Positions 22,760-36,006 are shown, counted from the first letter of the stretch. The stretch is 64,000 nucleotides of DNA from Dryococelus australis (GCA_029891345.1 CM057002.1:63478777-63542776), one strand, 5' to 3'. The notes: generated by a model from the sequence alone, not told the origin. Numbers and translations: made by a program.

Positions 22760-23881
22760 TATAGTAAATGTATTGTTCATGACATAAACAGTTATTTTAT
22801 ACTCTATAAAAATATGCGAATTACGTTTTATAATTGCAGTCAGACCATAACACTCGAACATATCCAAAAATTTGCCAAGGTAAATCAGAGAATAAACATT
22901 TTTCCGTTACGAAACTTCTTAAATAAAATTATAAGGCTGAAGTTCATTTTATTTTTCTTAACTTCCTTTCATTGTCCATTTAACCTTGTGCCGTTATTTA
23001 CTTGTATGTGTGTTGCATATGTGACCATAAACGAATTCAACCGACAGACGAACTGTCTGTCGATCAGTGAATTCCAAATATTTCACGACTTATACAGTAC
23101 TATACAGTGATTCCTAAAGGAGGTACATATTCAAAATATATGCGTGAAACCAAAGTTTAAATTTAATACGAGAGGAATAATTCGAATTTATAACTATCGG
23201 TTCATTAACAGTACACAAATGATTAAGTATCTACATCCACTGAAAGAACTGTTGCTGCAATTAAACTGTTTCGTCGAAATATTTGGAAACGCCACTCTTA
23301 TTTAACACTGGTTCTCGTGATGCGGAATTATAGGGTTTTACATAGTGATTTATAAACATGCGCGACGAAATCAATGGAAAATGTCACCGCGTCCAACTAC
23401 GCTGATCCTCTTCCATATCCAGGAATCCGTAATTTAATTTGAAAACGAAGTTTTGCAATACCCTTCGCGAGGCAATGATTACAACAGTCGATGTGAGAAC
23501 GATTCCCGCGGCCGCGGGGCGGTAACTCACATTGCATTTACATGCGTGTTTGTTGACATGCATGCCTGTAGTGGGTAAATTCCCACGAACTGACGTAGAT
23601 TTATAATCAAGTAGTGACCTGGAGAATGCCAATCTTTTACATGCTCTGTGGCGCCGATGTGACCCAGAGATAGACAAACCTGCGTATCGACTATTTCTAG
23701 TTCCATTAAAAACAAGTATTCTAGGAACAGATACAATTTTTATTGATTCATATCAGTTACTAATTAGTTATATTCAAGAGCGACTGGTCGCAGAAGGTGT
23801 TTTAAATCTGATATAATTGTTTATATCAATGTATATTTTGACGAGTGCAAACAATGTTTGAAAGATGACCTAAATACTCCA
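22760..23881. other. Non-coding stretch
   Basis: No gene recognised. ORFs at 22,814-23,110 and 23,384-23,677 lack family motifs. A short GC-rich patch (CGCGGCCGCGGGGCGG) lies at 23,507-23,522. Confidence 0.4.
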
Positions 23882-25155
23882 TTCACTCTAAACCGAAATC
23901 TGTGAAAAACCAATTATTCGCAGTGAAATTCACCCACTCGAATCAATGAAAATGACTCCACTTAGAACTGGCGGAAAACAACTGGTTGTTCCAGTGAGAC
24001 AATTTCACTGGTTGAGAAAGTGGCAGTCAACTTCGCGCTGCGAATTAATTACATGTTGTTTTTATTGAATTTAGCCAGATCAATACTATAAGGAAAACAT
24101 ATTTCCGATATGCACTTTTTGTGTTGTAAAGTTTACCGTAATTTTTTTAATAATAAAAAACTCACGGTGTCCAGGATTTGAACCCATAGGACACAGATTT
24201 TGGATCGTTAAACTGGAAATTCGAATCAGTGTAAAACCACTGATTCGCAGTGAAATTCGACTAATCGAATCGGTGGAAAACCACTGATTTTTTCAGTGGA
24301 ACAATTTCGCTGACAGAATAAGTGAAGTGAATCAATTTCAGTGATTGAATACGTGACGCTCAACTGCGTGCGGTGAATAAAATATTGTTTATATTGAATT
24401 TAGCCAAATAATTACGAGAAACGAACATATTATCGATAGTTACTATTAATATTGCGCAATTGACCGCGATTTTAATAAAACGTACGGGAACTTCATGGGT
24501 GGCAGGGATTACACCCACGCCATCTCCATTTTTCTTTTAAACCGTTACCTTATCACCTGAACTACAAAGCCGTCGTTGATAATGAAGAGTTGAAGAGTTA
24601 AATATGCACATTACTTTCATTTAATGGAAGTATGTCGTTCTAAATTGTGTGCTATTTCTTTTGTTCAAACAAATTGTACGTATGAGTGCACTCATCTCGT
24701 CACATATAAAATAGTTACAACCTTTAAACCGAGTTATGTGATGATAACGTGAAAACAAAATTAAAGACGTATAAACGGGACGAAAGACTCTAGACTCACG
24801 CTATCTTCTAAAATGGTGATATGAAAACTGAAACTCACATTTTAGAAATTATTTTATTTTGGTTAAATTGGTTTATGCGTGGTTATTTAATTTGATACAA
24901 GTTGTTCAACTACCGTTTTTACACGTTGTTCAACTGATCCATCATTCAAAAAAACAAATCGCTGAATAAAAAGTGAAAAAAAAAATGGCTACTCAATCAG
25001 TGGAAAATGTCACTGGCTCAATAAGTGGAGGAAAACTGGAATTTTTTTCACTTATTCATCATTTGAATTCACTTAAGTGACAGTCAAATCGGCCAGGTAC
25101 TGTTAACCGATTTAAACAGTAAAATTCTCACTGATTCCGATTTAGACTGCACCTT
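23882..25155. mobile_element. Candidate non-autonomous element with internal duplication
   Basis: The ends are inverted: TCTAAACCGAAATCTGTGA on the left, and on the right a terminus whose complement reads TCTAAATCGGAATCAGTGA. Inside, two ~330-bp units (about 23,890-24,215 and 24,222-24,560) repeat the same order: a CACTGATTCGCAGTGAAATTC phrase, a GTGGAACAATTTC phrase, a GAATTTAGCCA phrase, and an antisense tRNA-like patch (GGATTTGAACCC; ACACCCACGCC). Boundaries are approximate. Confidence 0.5.
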
Positions 25156-28100
25156 TAACAGAAGAAACCTGAAATTCGTCTCTGTCTGTAAAGCTGCATC
25201 ATTTTAAGTTCTCAGACCGTTTTGCACATAGCTTTGGTCCCTACTCCATACGAAAGTATTTATTACTTGGACTGAAAACTGAAAATACTTGGAAGCATTT
25301 AGTCGTACGTCAGCTATACAAACGGCCTCCGTCAATATTAACCTTTTCAGTCAGTGTCCATAGATTGTAAGTTGGACACGACAGGAAGTGTGTTTATAGA
25401 CGGTTCAGGTCAACAGAGCGCTTTTGAAATATTATGTATATGTATATATATATATATATAATCTACCGCTCTGCCCATTTTGAATCCTTTCATCGTATGG
25501 AAAATTATCATTCCCACAGACCCTCTAACTTAATTCACACGTGAATCAAGTGCAAATGATTTATATCTGTGGAATCATTAAATATGTACATATATAAATA
25601 ATATAAGAATTCTTTCTCTAACCTGCGTAAAACAGGCAGGAAATATTGAAAATAAATTCAGTTACCATAAATTTAAAAACCTTTCTTTGAATACGACGTT
25701 AAACTATTTGGGATTACTTGTCGTTTTTTTTCGCTACCTACCTAACTGCGGAGACTGTCCCGTTAGCATGTCCGTTAAAATACGCCATCTTACGGGCAAT
25801 AGAATTTTACATTTATATTTCGAAAGTGCTTAGTTTACTATGAACCATGTAGGCCTATAATTAAATAAACTGTACAAGGCAGATAACAATGTCCAGTAAG
25901 GGGAAATGCCTTACAGGACGGGAGATACCACGTGTTGTAGAGTGACTATACGCAAAATCCTCAGTTTCGTAAACAAATGCTGCCAACAACATCCTAAAAA
26001 AAAAATATTTTTTTATTTGTTCCGACAAGTGACAGAACGTTATCCCGATACTTTTAAAGTTTTAAAGAAAAAAAATTGCACGTTGCATCGTCTTAAATAT
26101 ATTTATATAAAAATGAAAATTTCAGACATTTCTCGGACTAGTGTACTAGTCGAATGCAGCCAACCATGAAATATTGTTTCCGTCGAGGCTCGCCTGTCAA
26201 GTATTCATTCCAAGTACGCACATAACTGTTTCGAAAAATATTTATAAATCCAAGTGGCAGTAGTCACCTGTTCCATTTGATCCGCCCAGAGGACTCAGTA
26301 AAGTGAATAAATAACGACCTTTTTATCTGAATAATTTTAGTGTGCTCACGTTTATGAAGAGGCGACGCTGCACAGTTGTCAATGTTCCTAATTCAAGCTG
26401 AATAAACGCACTCAATGCTAATTAATTTTTAAAAAGCATGTTTAATACTATGTTTTTAATCTTTTTAAACATGCATGTGTAATATTTGGAATAAACGCTC
26501 AAAATGGTTGATATTATTTTTTAAAAGTTCGGTTCCGCGAAAATGTTTAGTGAGTGAACACACACTTGAATACAGTGGAATAAAATTGTCACATACAGTA
26601 TAATAACATACGGCTGCTCAGAAAATAGATTTGATTTGTAATATAAATGGCTATTTCTATCATATAAGCGAGATAACTGATTTGTGGGTTTATTTACAGC
26701 AAATATGTTGGCAAAAAGCAACAGAACTACTTACAAAATTATCATAAATAATTTGATGAAAACCTGTAACTTTTTATTATTTATTAGATATTTTAACGAT
26801 CAATGCAGTAGATAACGGTGGTTTAAAATTTTTAGATTTTGTTCTCGTAATTATGTAACATTCTTATATAACTTCGAAACTTCCATAGTATCATTTTAAT
26901 GTCCACGCTTTTGAAATGTCCTAAAATATTTAAGGTATTGTAGTTTGGTCTAAACTGAAAGAAAGCCCATCTCAATAGTTTCTTCTTACACACTCTCTAC
27001 AGACCCTTTATCGATCTCATCAGAGGATACATCTTCCTTTCTCCCAGAACAATGTTCAGGGCTTGCGGCCGACTCTTGTTTTCTCAGTTTCTCTCTTTAT
27101 TCGTAGGTTTTTTTTTTTTTTTTTTTTTTTTTTTGCGACCAGAAATACTCTTCTGTATAGTTGTGCTGTCTGCTATTACGCTTGATGGATCGCTCGGAAA
27201 AGAGAAAATCTTCTCTAACCATAGATTTGGCCCAAGAAAAGTTTAAATTTATTTCTTATACTTCTTAACTTCTTTCCCCTTCATTATGTACAAGAAATAT
27301 CAACAGTCTTTATTCACACACTGTACTGTAACACGTAGACAATATTTTTTAATGTGGAGAACATAAGATATATACGTGAAATCCATAAAAAAAACTTTTT
27401 GTAGAGTCTATTCAACTGCGCCTGTTATGTTGGCTGGAACAAATCATCCGCTCATTGTATCGTAATTCCAAGCTGTGGCCATTTTCACCGTAAAATATTG
27501 TCGGTAACATATGTGTCTAGGAGTATACGGGTATATCAGTATATAAGTGTTCCGGAAATACGGCCTTTCTTCAGAAGCCGTAGAAAAAATATTACATACA
27601 GCCATAACTTAGTACTTTTATCGTACTCAAAAATATAAAAAGACAAGAAACTAGTGCATTTGAAAAACGGCATTTTTATGGATTTCCTGTGCAGTTTCCG
27701 TACGGGAAATGGATAAAACACAAAATGGCATTTATCGTATAATCCTTAGGGTACATCGCGTGTAGCAATGACCTACTGTTACAGGCCTAATATGCGAAAA
27801 ATTCAGCTCCCGACCTCTGGGGACTATACAGAAGGCTTGTTATTAAACAAATTTAATTTCAAATCGCCAGGATCGAACAAAGAGGCTATATTCCATTCAC
27901 TGTTGCTTCACATTTTTCTGAAGCCCTGCTGAAGTTCTACTTCCACGATATTCCTCCGCCTCATATGCAAACTAAACCTAACCTAGTCTAGAGAATTACA
28001 TTAAAGGACGACGCACAGCTTTCGTGCGCAGTGAGTTGTAATGATAGTTTGCATTATAAATTAATTCTTACTAGGAGCTACCAACACAAATGCTTTCCCA

Positions 28101-28249
28101 CAAGGCATATTTAGGAAATAACTAAACACGTCATACATGGGGTGATTTTTCAAATGGTTTGATTCAAAAACGTGTGAAGAAACCGCGAATAGACTATATC
28201 CCCGAGCACAGACGACGTGGATAACGCTATGAAAAGCCGCGGATTTATA
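25156..28249. other. Non-coding stretch with MITE scraps and poly(T)
   Basis: A worn MITE right end may lie at about 25,780-25,843 (CGAAAGTGCTTAGTTTACTA) and a left end near 25,400 (GGTTCAGGTCAACAGAGCGC). A (TA)n tract lies at 25,437-25,462 and a run of about 29 T at 27,106-27,134. I recognise no gene. Confidence 0.4.
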
Positions 28250-29333
28250 GGCTATTCACGGTAAAGTGAGCAGTTTGGAAAACCCTGCTTAAGATCTATT
28301 TGTATGTACGTTGTGTATTCTTCCGCCTTATATAAAATTAACATGGCCATTGGCCGGATCACTTTATTCATGCGTCGGTTAAGTGAAACTGTGAAATACT
28401 AGAAAAGCGAACATTGTATATAAATCTTCTAATTTTACGCACTAAAGCATAAAAAAAAAAAAGTAAGAAATAATTAAAATTATCACAAATGGTTACCTAA
28501 TACATTTTATTCGACGTTAAAATATGGAACTACGGGGCGAGTCCTTTAAAAGAGGCTCCGTGGGACATGCGTGTAACGGAGCGATGGAATGAATAAATAC
28601 AGTCATGTGTGACAACAAAATAGCTAGAGTAGGTGCTGAAAGTGGCAGCCATTCACCTCTAAGTGCTCGAAAAACAAACATACACATATGTAACGAAAAT
28701 TTATCGATATGAAAAAATGTTTAATGTCTTACAAAGCAGGATTGTATTATTTTTACTATTGCACAAAAGGAGCTCGTGTTTCCAAACGTAAGTGTCCATC
28801 TTTAGGAAAGATATTTCATTATACCGTTACATAAACAAACATATAAATACAAAATACAGCTAAACCAAACACTGCCTTGTAAATAACTCGGGGTGAACGA
28901 GTAACAAAACGTGCAAGTTTAGAAGGCTGTAATTTCCTCCGGTCGTCCGCCCAAAGCTAAAGCATGCCAAGGTTTTGACGGACAGACGGAGAGAATTAAG
29001 GGCAGTGGTGCACGAAAGCCGTATATTTACATAATCTGTCACAACTTGTTTCAAAGTAGATTTTTTCGAAATTTTCTGCTCGGCAAGACGTAACAGTTTT
29101 GAACACCTTCTTACGTTGTTACGAATTCACTGCGTTCGTCGTTATTCTCGGAACACTGATTGCAAGTTCTACGGGGCCTTTTTTTTAAAGACACATCCTG
29201 TACTTTCCATCCATCGTTACCAACTTTACCGGGCGCATATCACACAGTGCGGCCATTAAAATATATGCAGGCAGGGGGCAGTGACATTTTCCTAAGGTTG
29301 ATTTGAAAAGTGCTCACTTTATCGCGAACAGCC
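28250..29333 (+). mobile_element. Long MITE of the TTCACGGTAAAGTGAGCAC family with nested insertion
   Basis: The termini GGCTATTCACGGTAAAGTGA and, inverted, GGCTGTTCGCGATAAAGTGA bound the unit. The ends match the 414-bp copies, but about 650 bp of foreign DNA sits between about 28,535 and 29,195, including a relative of the TTAA foldback MITE starting at 28,996 (TTAAGGGCAGTGGTGCACGA). Confidence 0.8.
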
Positions 29334-29726
29334 TTTACACATGGGGATACCGGCGTAGTCTGCCCTGCAGTCATATTTCACCGCGATTAATGAGCGGCCG
29401 CTGTGCGCGAGCTGCGGTAAGACAGATCGCCGGACAGATGGCTCTTCTTCATGCGCTGAGAAAAAGGTTTTGTTGAATGAAACAAGATATTTTTGGGGCA
29501 ACCAAATTATTTGTTTGTATAGGGGGCAATGAAATATTTTGTTGCTGAAACCAAATTATTTTGTTGTTCTCATTTGGTTGCCCTAAAACTGTAAGATTAT
29601 GCTTGTGCAAATACAGATTTGTTTGGCTACATGTACATTAAACAGTTTGGACCTATATAAAGAAATTTTTACAAGCTCGGCCGAGTTTCGAACCTAGATA
29701 ACCTGCGTCCGAGCACTACGCCTTAG

Positions 29727-29915
29727 TTTTTTTTTTATTTCTATTTGATGTTGTGACATTTGACATTGACGAAATTCTAGTGAGACCGGCGCGCTGACTA
29801 ATTCCCAGTGCTACAAGGGAACAGCAAATTTGCGGCGTCGGAGGCACCGAGGCGCGAACCCGCGATCCCCCGACTACAGGTCGGCCACTCTACCTCTGAT
29901 CGATGAGGGCGGGGC
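29727..29915 (-). mobile_element. tRNA-derived SINE with poly(A) tail (family 2)
   Basis: Read on the minus strand, it starts with a tRNA-like head: GAGGTAGAGTGGCC (A-box-like) and CGCGGGTTCGCGCC (B-box-like). It ends in an A-rich tail, seen as poly(T) at 29,727-29,736. It is inserted inside MITE copy C, whose sequence continues on both sides. The head does not fold into a full intact tRNA, so I do not call it a tRNA gene. Confidence 0.6.
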
Positions 29916-30304
29916 AATCTCATCTAACGTGACATCTGACGACGCCGTAAAGCTTTTAAGCATATACACTGCAAATATTGGGCAACGTGTGTAAACAAAT
30001 GTTCCATGTTTTACAGCTTTACTTGTCAGTTTCTTGTTGCATTGTTTTATTAATGTGCTTATAAGAGTGTTAAGCATCAATAGATGCACTAACAAACACG
30101 GTTAGTATCCTAATTGTCACAACAAATACAAGCAAACTCTCGACCTGTATTCTCGAACCTGAAGCAGTCAAATAAGTTGACAGTGTAATTATGTTTGCTC
30201 CAACACAGAGATGTTGGTTACTTAAACTCATATTTTCTTAGGTGCACAAAAGTGATTTTGTTGCTTTTCAAATTTGATTTGCTCAACAATATATTTTATT
30301 AGGG

Positions 30305-30437
<133 letters not shown>

Positions 30438-30514
30438 GTCCTATACAAACAAATATTTTGTTCGAATTCCTCTCAGTGTGGAACTTGGAACTTGTCTCTG
30501 GCTGGTATCTCCAG

Positions 30515-30731
30515 TCACAAGATGGAGATTTTTGGACATCCGACATTGCGATGTAGATTTCTGTCGTGGAAATATAGGAATGAACACGGGAGAAACTCCT
30601 TTGCAGCATGAAACAACAGCAAACACAGAAGCCATAAAAGACCACGCCAGCAAAAAGTAATCAGTACTGTTTTTCCATTACAGGAATGTGAATCGCAATG
30701 GCCGAATGTCCAAAAATCTCCATCTTGTAAT
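30515..30731. mobile_element. Foldback element, ~217 bp
   Basis: Arms at 30,516-30,553 and 30,691-30,730 are inverted copies sharing ACAAGATGGAGATTTTTGGA. No coding capacity. It may be a small MITE or a local inverted duplication. Confidence 0.55.
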
Positions 30732-30865
30732 TCACCCTCATTGCACTATTCATTCAATGGTATCTCCAGTGTTGGAGCTTTGGTGTTGAGGGGGTAATCA
30801 GGGTGGCATGGCGATGGAGCAGCCGATGTCCCACGCGAACTAATTAACTCCCGGCGACGCCAAAA

Positions 30866-31314
30866 TGTTTGACCCGCCATCAGATTCAATCACATCTGTG
30901 GAGCCAGGTCTCCCCTTTATTTTTTTCCCCACGTGATTGTTGTTTTCGGATCGGGCCCTCGCGCGACCCGCTTCACGTTATCACGCTAAACTGTGCCCAC
31001 TTCACCCCACGGATCGCTGGAGCCTGGCTTTTAGTTTTTATTGCTCACCCCCCCCCCCCCCTTCAACCCTTTTCCCCGGCACACCTCAAAATCTCTGGCC
31101 GACTCACGTGTCAATGGTTCGAGCAGTGCAAGTGGAATCGGCGTTGATTGGTTCGGCGTTTTTTGATGCGCAGCGAAGGGGCGGAGATAATCAGTTGCGT
31201 CAATAGGCCCCCACCCCCCCCCCAAAAAAACAGTATAAATGTTATGAAGTGGAGCAGAAAAACGTTCTACTCGGAGAGAATTTCCGAAGTTATTTTTTAC
31301 CGTCCCTTGTAACA
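30866..31314 (+). mobile_element. Possible solo LTR
   Basis: The segment begins TGTTTGACCC and ends TTGTAACA (TG...CA ends). It contains a TATA-like GTATAAATG near 31,231 and is unusually GC-rich for the region. It is preceded by CGGCGACGCCAAAA, a phrase seen upstream of some insect LTRs. No target-site duplication was found, so the call is tentative. Confidence 0.3.
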
Positions 31315-32185
31315 ACCCTTTTCGCTTGTGCTGGACTCACGTCATTCGGAAGGGGGTAGGGGGGGTGGAACAAATCGGCGAAATTTTGAAAACACACTGG
31401 GACTCCTGTGAAAAAAAATTGCAATCTGCCCAATTTCAGTAGGGGGACAGCTGTTAGAAATATAATAGTGATAACGATCAAAAAAGTGATAAGAATTGAC
31501 GAATTTTCCAGAATATTTTTATTTTTTATATTCCTCAATGCCAAAAATGTTGACATAGACAGTTTACCTATAAAACATTTAGGGGTGTAGAACATTTTTT
31601 TTTCCAGGAAAAGATGGCCAATAATAATTTGAAGGCAGACTTACGCTATGTCATAGTTCTTCAGTTACAAGGTCAGTAAAAAAAAAGTTTGATATATGCT
31701 ATTAAGAATGGAAGAAATATGTATGTTTATAAACGAGCCAGTAATTAATTATGTGCTAAAATAATATATTCAAAACACTATTTTAGAAATCGGAATGCAG
31801 CTTTCTTTGAAATATTCGCTGGATAAACAGCTTGTAACATTTTACAGTCATATGAGAACACAAAATAAAGCAATGATGAGTAATTATAAATATTCCGAAA
31901 TCCTCAAAATATACAATTATTTACCCAATCTATAGCATATTTATCGCAGAGGAAAGCTATATATGTTGTTGCCTGCCGTACGGGTGACATTAGAACATGG
32001 CAGAATCACAGTTTTCACTGCTGTTTAGGTTTGTCTGAGTTTTGAGGCGCATTTGTCTATTTCACTGTGTTACGATGCCCACAACGTTCGGATGCAGCAG
32101 TGAGTGACCCATGTTCCATAGAAGCTCGTCACTCATTGCACAGAGAATTGTAGTTGTAGCCACTGTTAATTTCTTGCAATCAGGC
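31315..32185. other. Non-coding stretch
   Basis: AT-rich, no recognised gene or repeat until the tandem array near 32,190. Confidence 0.4.
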
Positions 32186-32189
32186 CTTG

Positions 32190-33190
32190 CTAGCCTGACA
32201 AAGATTTCATATCATATTTCGGGAAACAATCTACCGATTCCTACAATATATGCCAAACGTGTAATACTGTGGTAGGTGAAGTTAACTGATAAGTTTTAGG
32301 TATGCCAAACACATATTAGCCTACATTCCCAAGAAAAGAAAAATTAACGAGATCACTTTCAGGTCTGTGTGTTTGTGTGTGTAGGTGTCTGTATGTGTAT
32401 GTGTATGCCTGTGTGACTGTGTGACTGTGGGTATGCCCCTCTTTTCAATTTTTAAACGCATCACCCGAATTTCACCAAACTTGCTAAACATGCAATACTT
32501 AGCAAGTACATTCGAATTATATCATTTTCAATTACGCCAGGTACTTACTTCCAAAATGGCGGCTATTTTAATATTTGGGGTGATATCTCTGAAACCATTT
32601 AACCGGTGTAAAACAAATTTTGTACGCTGGCAGAGCATCAAGTAAGCATTCAATTTTGATATGTGTATTATTGTTGGTTGGCCATTTTGGAAAATAGCAC
32701 CAAATGAAGAAATCGAAATATTATATTATATATTGAAAACTATTAAATCAATTCCCCCCCCAATTTGGCAAGTAAGTAATACTATGATAGGGCAAGTAAA
32801 CTTAAGTGTTTGAACTATATTAGGTACTTACTTTCAAAATGGTGACCCTACGAATATTTAAGATTTATTTGGTTTGTCTACCACACATTTAAACAAGTTC
32901 GACCAAATTTTGTATACTGGCAATATCTATTACAAGCATTATATATACCAACGTATAACCACCTCTGTCTGTCATTTGGAAGATAGTGCCATACGAAGAA
33001 ATAATGTTATGTCATGTCTCGGTAAAAAAATTTACCTATTACTACCAAATTTGGCATAGAAGTGGTACTAATGCAGATTATTTAGTGGCATGTTTAAACA
33101 CATCACACACTTATTCTCAAAATTGCGGACATATTGCCATTTTTAGCTTCGAATGCTATATCGTCGAAACCTTGTAAAAACTTCCAACTT
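32190..33190 (+). repeat. Diverged tandem array, second copy of the 9.6-kb family
   Basis: It shares the GAGATCACTTTC leader plus TG-rich tract (32,348-32,430) and repeats the same phrases as 9,576-11,500: TCTCTGAAACCATT, CCAAATTTTGTATACTGGCA, CTTTCAAAATGGTGACC. About four partial units are visible. The array abuts the Polinton-type integrase remnant at about 33,199. Confidence 0.7.
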
Positions 33191-33234
33191 AAGTTTGTAT
33201 GCTGGCAGTAGCTACTGTAACAGTCGACTTTATC

Positions 33235-33740
33235 TACACTAAGCATATTTTGTCCGTCAGTTTGTACAAGTGGTTGGATATACTCTCAAAACTCGTAGGC
33301 GAGTACAATTCTACCGTTCACTCGACCACACGCATGAGGCCCGGAGACGTGAAAGACGATTCCCTGCTTCGGGCATTGTACACTGACGTGAATAGGAGGG
33401 ACGCACGCAAGCCTAAAACCAAGGTGGGAAACCTGGTACACATCTCCAAACAGAAAGGCATCATCGAAAAAGGATTCAGGGCGAATTGGAACACAGAACA
33501 TTTTCGTGTTCGACGTATACGCAACTATGCCCTGAATACCTACTTTCTCGGGGATCTGAATAACGTTCCCATCCATGAATGTGTCTACGCTGAGGAGATC
33601 CTTCCTACGACGTTTCCAGATGTGTATTTGGTCGAGAGGTGTTGAAACGACGTAATGGACAGTCGTATATCAAGTGGTAGCGTCTCCCAGCCCAGTACAA
33701 TTCCTTGGTAGCCGAAGCAGAAATAGAGTACCGATCACCG
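33235..33740 (+). pseudogene. Polinton/Maverick-type retroviral-like integrase, C-terminal fragment
   Basis: Polinton integrases (rve fold with a C-terminal chromodomain-like tail) insert the element into host DNA. The open frame to 33,645 holds the end of the catalytic domain (YKWLDILSKLVGEYNSTVHS, TTRMRPGDV), the SH3-like segment (KTKVGNLVHISKQKG, GFRANWNTEHFRVRRI) and YFLGDLNNVPIHECVYAEEI, ending DVYLVERC. A frameshift at about 33,640 moves the chromodomain-like tail (LKRRNGQSYIKW) to another frame with a stop after KW. The catalytic DDE core is absent upstream, where the tandem array lies, so this is a 5'-truncated fragment. The DNA before 33,235 in the frame probably belongs to the array. 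Confidence 0.8.
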
Positions 33741-33835
33741 AAGATTGCAATCAGTATACTTTGTATATGTATTTATTCATGTTGTAAATTTTGTGTAAAA
33801 AAATATGTTGTGTTGTATTTATTTTATAACCACAT

Positions 33836-33850
33836 CCCCCCCCCCCCCCC
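33836..33850 (+). repeat. Poly(C) run
   Basis: About 15 C residues in AT-rich sequence. Confidence 0.9.
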
Positions 33851-34099
33851 GGCTGTATATAAAAATATTTTTAATAAAAATTATTACATTTCAAAATAAA
33901 CCAAAAAAATTAAATATGACGATTTATATAACCTCGTTGCCATGCGGTACAGGTTGATATCACTATTGTAGATAGTAAAATATCTCCAGTGGTTGAAACA
34001 TGTTACCAGTGCACATTAAATGGAAAGTAGATATGGCAAGGCGTGGAAGGGGACGAGCGAAGTGAGTAATTGACCGATTAAGCAACCAGTAAAAAAATT

Positions 34100-34700
34100 G
34101 ACGAGGGTCGGCCGTGGTGGAATTTCCTGAAATGTAATTTTAATAATAAATTTTAATAATTTTTATAAGTTTTCAAATATATTTTTAACATTTTTTTGGA
34201 ATTTGTTATTTTTTATGTTATAAAAAATGTATAAGTTTTTTATGTATTTCTTTTAGGATTTCTTAGCAATTTTTCGCGTCAAGGTCACCAGTTTCAAGCT
34301 CAAAGGTCGAGGTCACCGACATCTGACACGACTGATGGGATGGACACTGGTCGACCTGACGAAGGCCGGTCTCGTCGGGAGCTTCGTCGATCCACCTGCC
34401 ACTGAACCCCTCCTCACCCCCAACATGTACATCTTCAAAAAAAAAATTATTATAAAAAAAAAATTTCAAAATTTTTTACAATATTATAGATTTTATAACT
34501 TTTCAGGAAATTTTATTTTTTTTTATTTCAAGGTTATTCAAGCTCAAGGGCACAGGGACAAGGACAAAGTCATGGGTCAAGGTCAACCAGATAAAAGATG
34601 ACGTTTGAGTGACGTCACAACATGGCGGCCGGCTGGCGCTAGCGCCTCAGCCAGGTTTCAGTTTTGTCCTATTTAAAATACATTATGGCCGAATCGGCCA
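34100..34700. other. Repetitive non-coding DNA with TCAAGGTCA sites, downstream of the integrase remnant
   Basis: AT-rich TTTTTAAT blocks alternate with GTCAAGGTCACC-type phrases, as at 16.7-19 kb. TCAAGGTCA, the FTZ-F1/ERR-type extended nuclear-receptor half-site, occurs at 34,279-34,287 and 34,577-34,585. It contains no ORF of substance. Confidence 0.5.
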
Positions 34701-35334
34701 GATCTATCTACTATTAGCGGTATTTAATTACACAATTTATTAAAAAATAAGTGCAGGTTAAGGTTTCGATTAGTTTCGCTCTACGGTAGTTAAATAGAAT
34801 AAATAATAACATTAATAAACGTAATTACATTTTTGTTTGAAATGTTTTGTATTGCTTTATCTCAATTTCTTCATCATGTAGCTTGTAAATGTACTGCACT
34901 AAATGCTTTAATTCATTAAAGTGTCAGTGTAAATAACGTATTTACTTACTATGAAATATATTTATATATTTCATTTTAAAAAAGAAAAAAATTAATGAGG
35001 AATTCCACGAACTATACAAATGTACAGTTCAAAGATTTATGCTACTTACGTCTTCGTTTAATTACATATTCAGGATCCTTTCTTGTAATTGTAAATATTG
35101 GAAATCCGTGGAGTTTTCAACAGGTGATAATACTTTTTCTTAAGTTTCAACACGTTTTTGTTTTCACCCGATGAAATTACTGCATCATATTTGTTTGAAT
35201 AAAAAACGATACTTACAGTTTTCCCCTTAACAGCAGCAGTATTGCACGAAGAAAACCTTGCAATGACTAAAATGAAAAGTAACTTCACGCTTTACAAGAA
35301 CATACTTGTTTTTTTCTCCTAAGGGTTTGTTTTT

Positions 35335-35360
35335 TGGTTGGGGTGGGGGGGGGGGGGGGT
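35335..35360 (+). repeat. G-rich tract
   Basis: GGGGTGGGG followed by about 13 G, a possible quadruplex-forming or sequencing-difficult tract. Confidence 0.8.
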
Positions 35361-35604
35361 TCAGTTTATTCTCACGGAAATTGACAAAAACGTAAGGCCA
35401 ATTTGCAGGGGACGAAACGCAATTTCCTACCGCCTTTCCAGCCTAACTAAGAGCCGCCACACACGTTAATGGACAGTCACACACACGAAGTGAAATTGCA
35501 GTTGATTTCGTTAACTCGACGGGCGATTTGTCTTGCTCAGGAAGGTGGCTGCGGAGGGGGAGAAAAACTTTCCCGCTTTGCCGTCTGTTCCTTGAAAAAC
35601 GAGC

Positions 35605-35920
35605 GGCTGCTACCGGCGAGTGGAACGGCCCTCCTCGCAATCTACCGGCGAATGGAACGGCCCTCCCTCGCAATCTACCGGCGAGTGGAACGGCCCTCCC
35701 TCGCAAACTACCGGCGAGTGGAACGGCCCTCCCTCGCAATCTACCGGCGAGTGGAACGGCCCTCCCTCGCAAACTAGCGGCGAGTGGAACGGCCTTCCCT
35801 CGCAATCTACCGGCGAGTGGAACGGTCCTCCCTCGCAATCTACCGGCGAGTGGAACGGCCCTCCCTCGCAATCTACCGGCGAGTGGAACGGCCCTCCCTC
35901 GCAATCTACCGGCAACCCGA
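35605..35920 (+). repeat. GC-rich 33-bp minisatellite (about 9-10 copies)
   Basis: The unit contains CTACCGGCGAGTGGAACGG then CCCTCCCTCGCAAT, 33 bp, nearly identical between copies. Because 33 is divisible by three and the unit lacks stops in most frames, long ORFs open on both strands (up to 195 codons). None has non-repetitive conserved sequence. Confidence 0.95.
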
Positions 35921-36006
35921 ACGGCACGATGCGTCGCAGAATAAAATCGTCCACGAGGTCGAGGATCTAGCTTGGGTCGCCGAATATTAAAGAGTGTTGT
36001 TTTATA

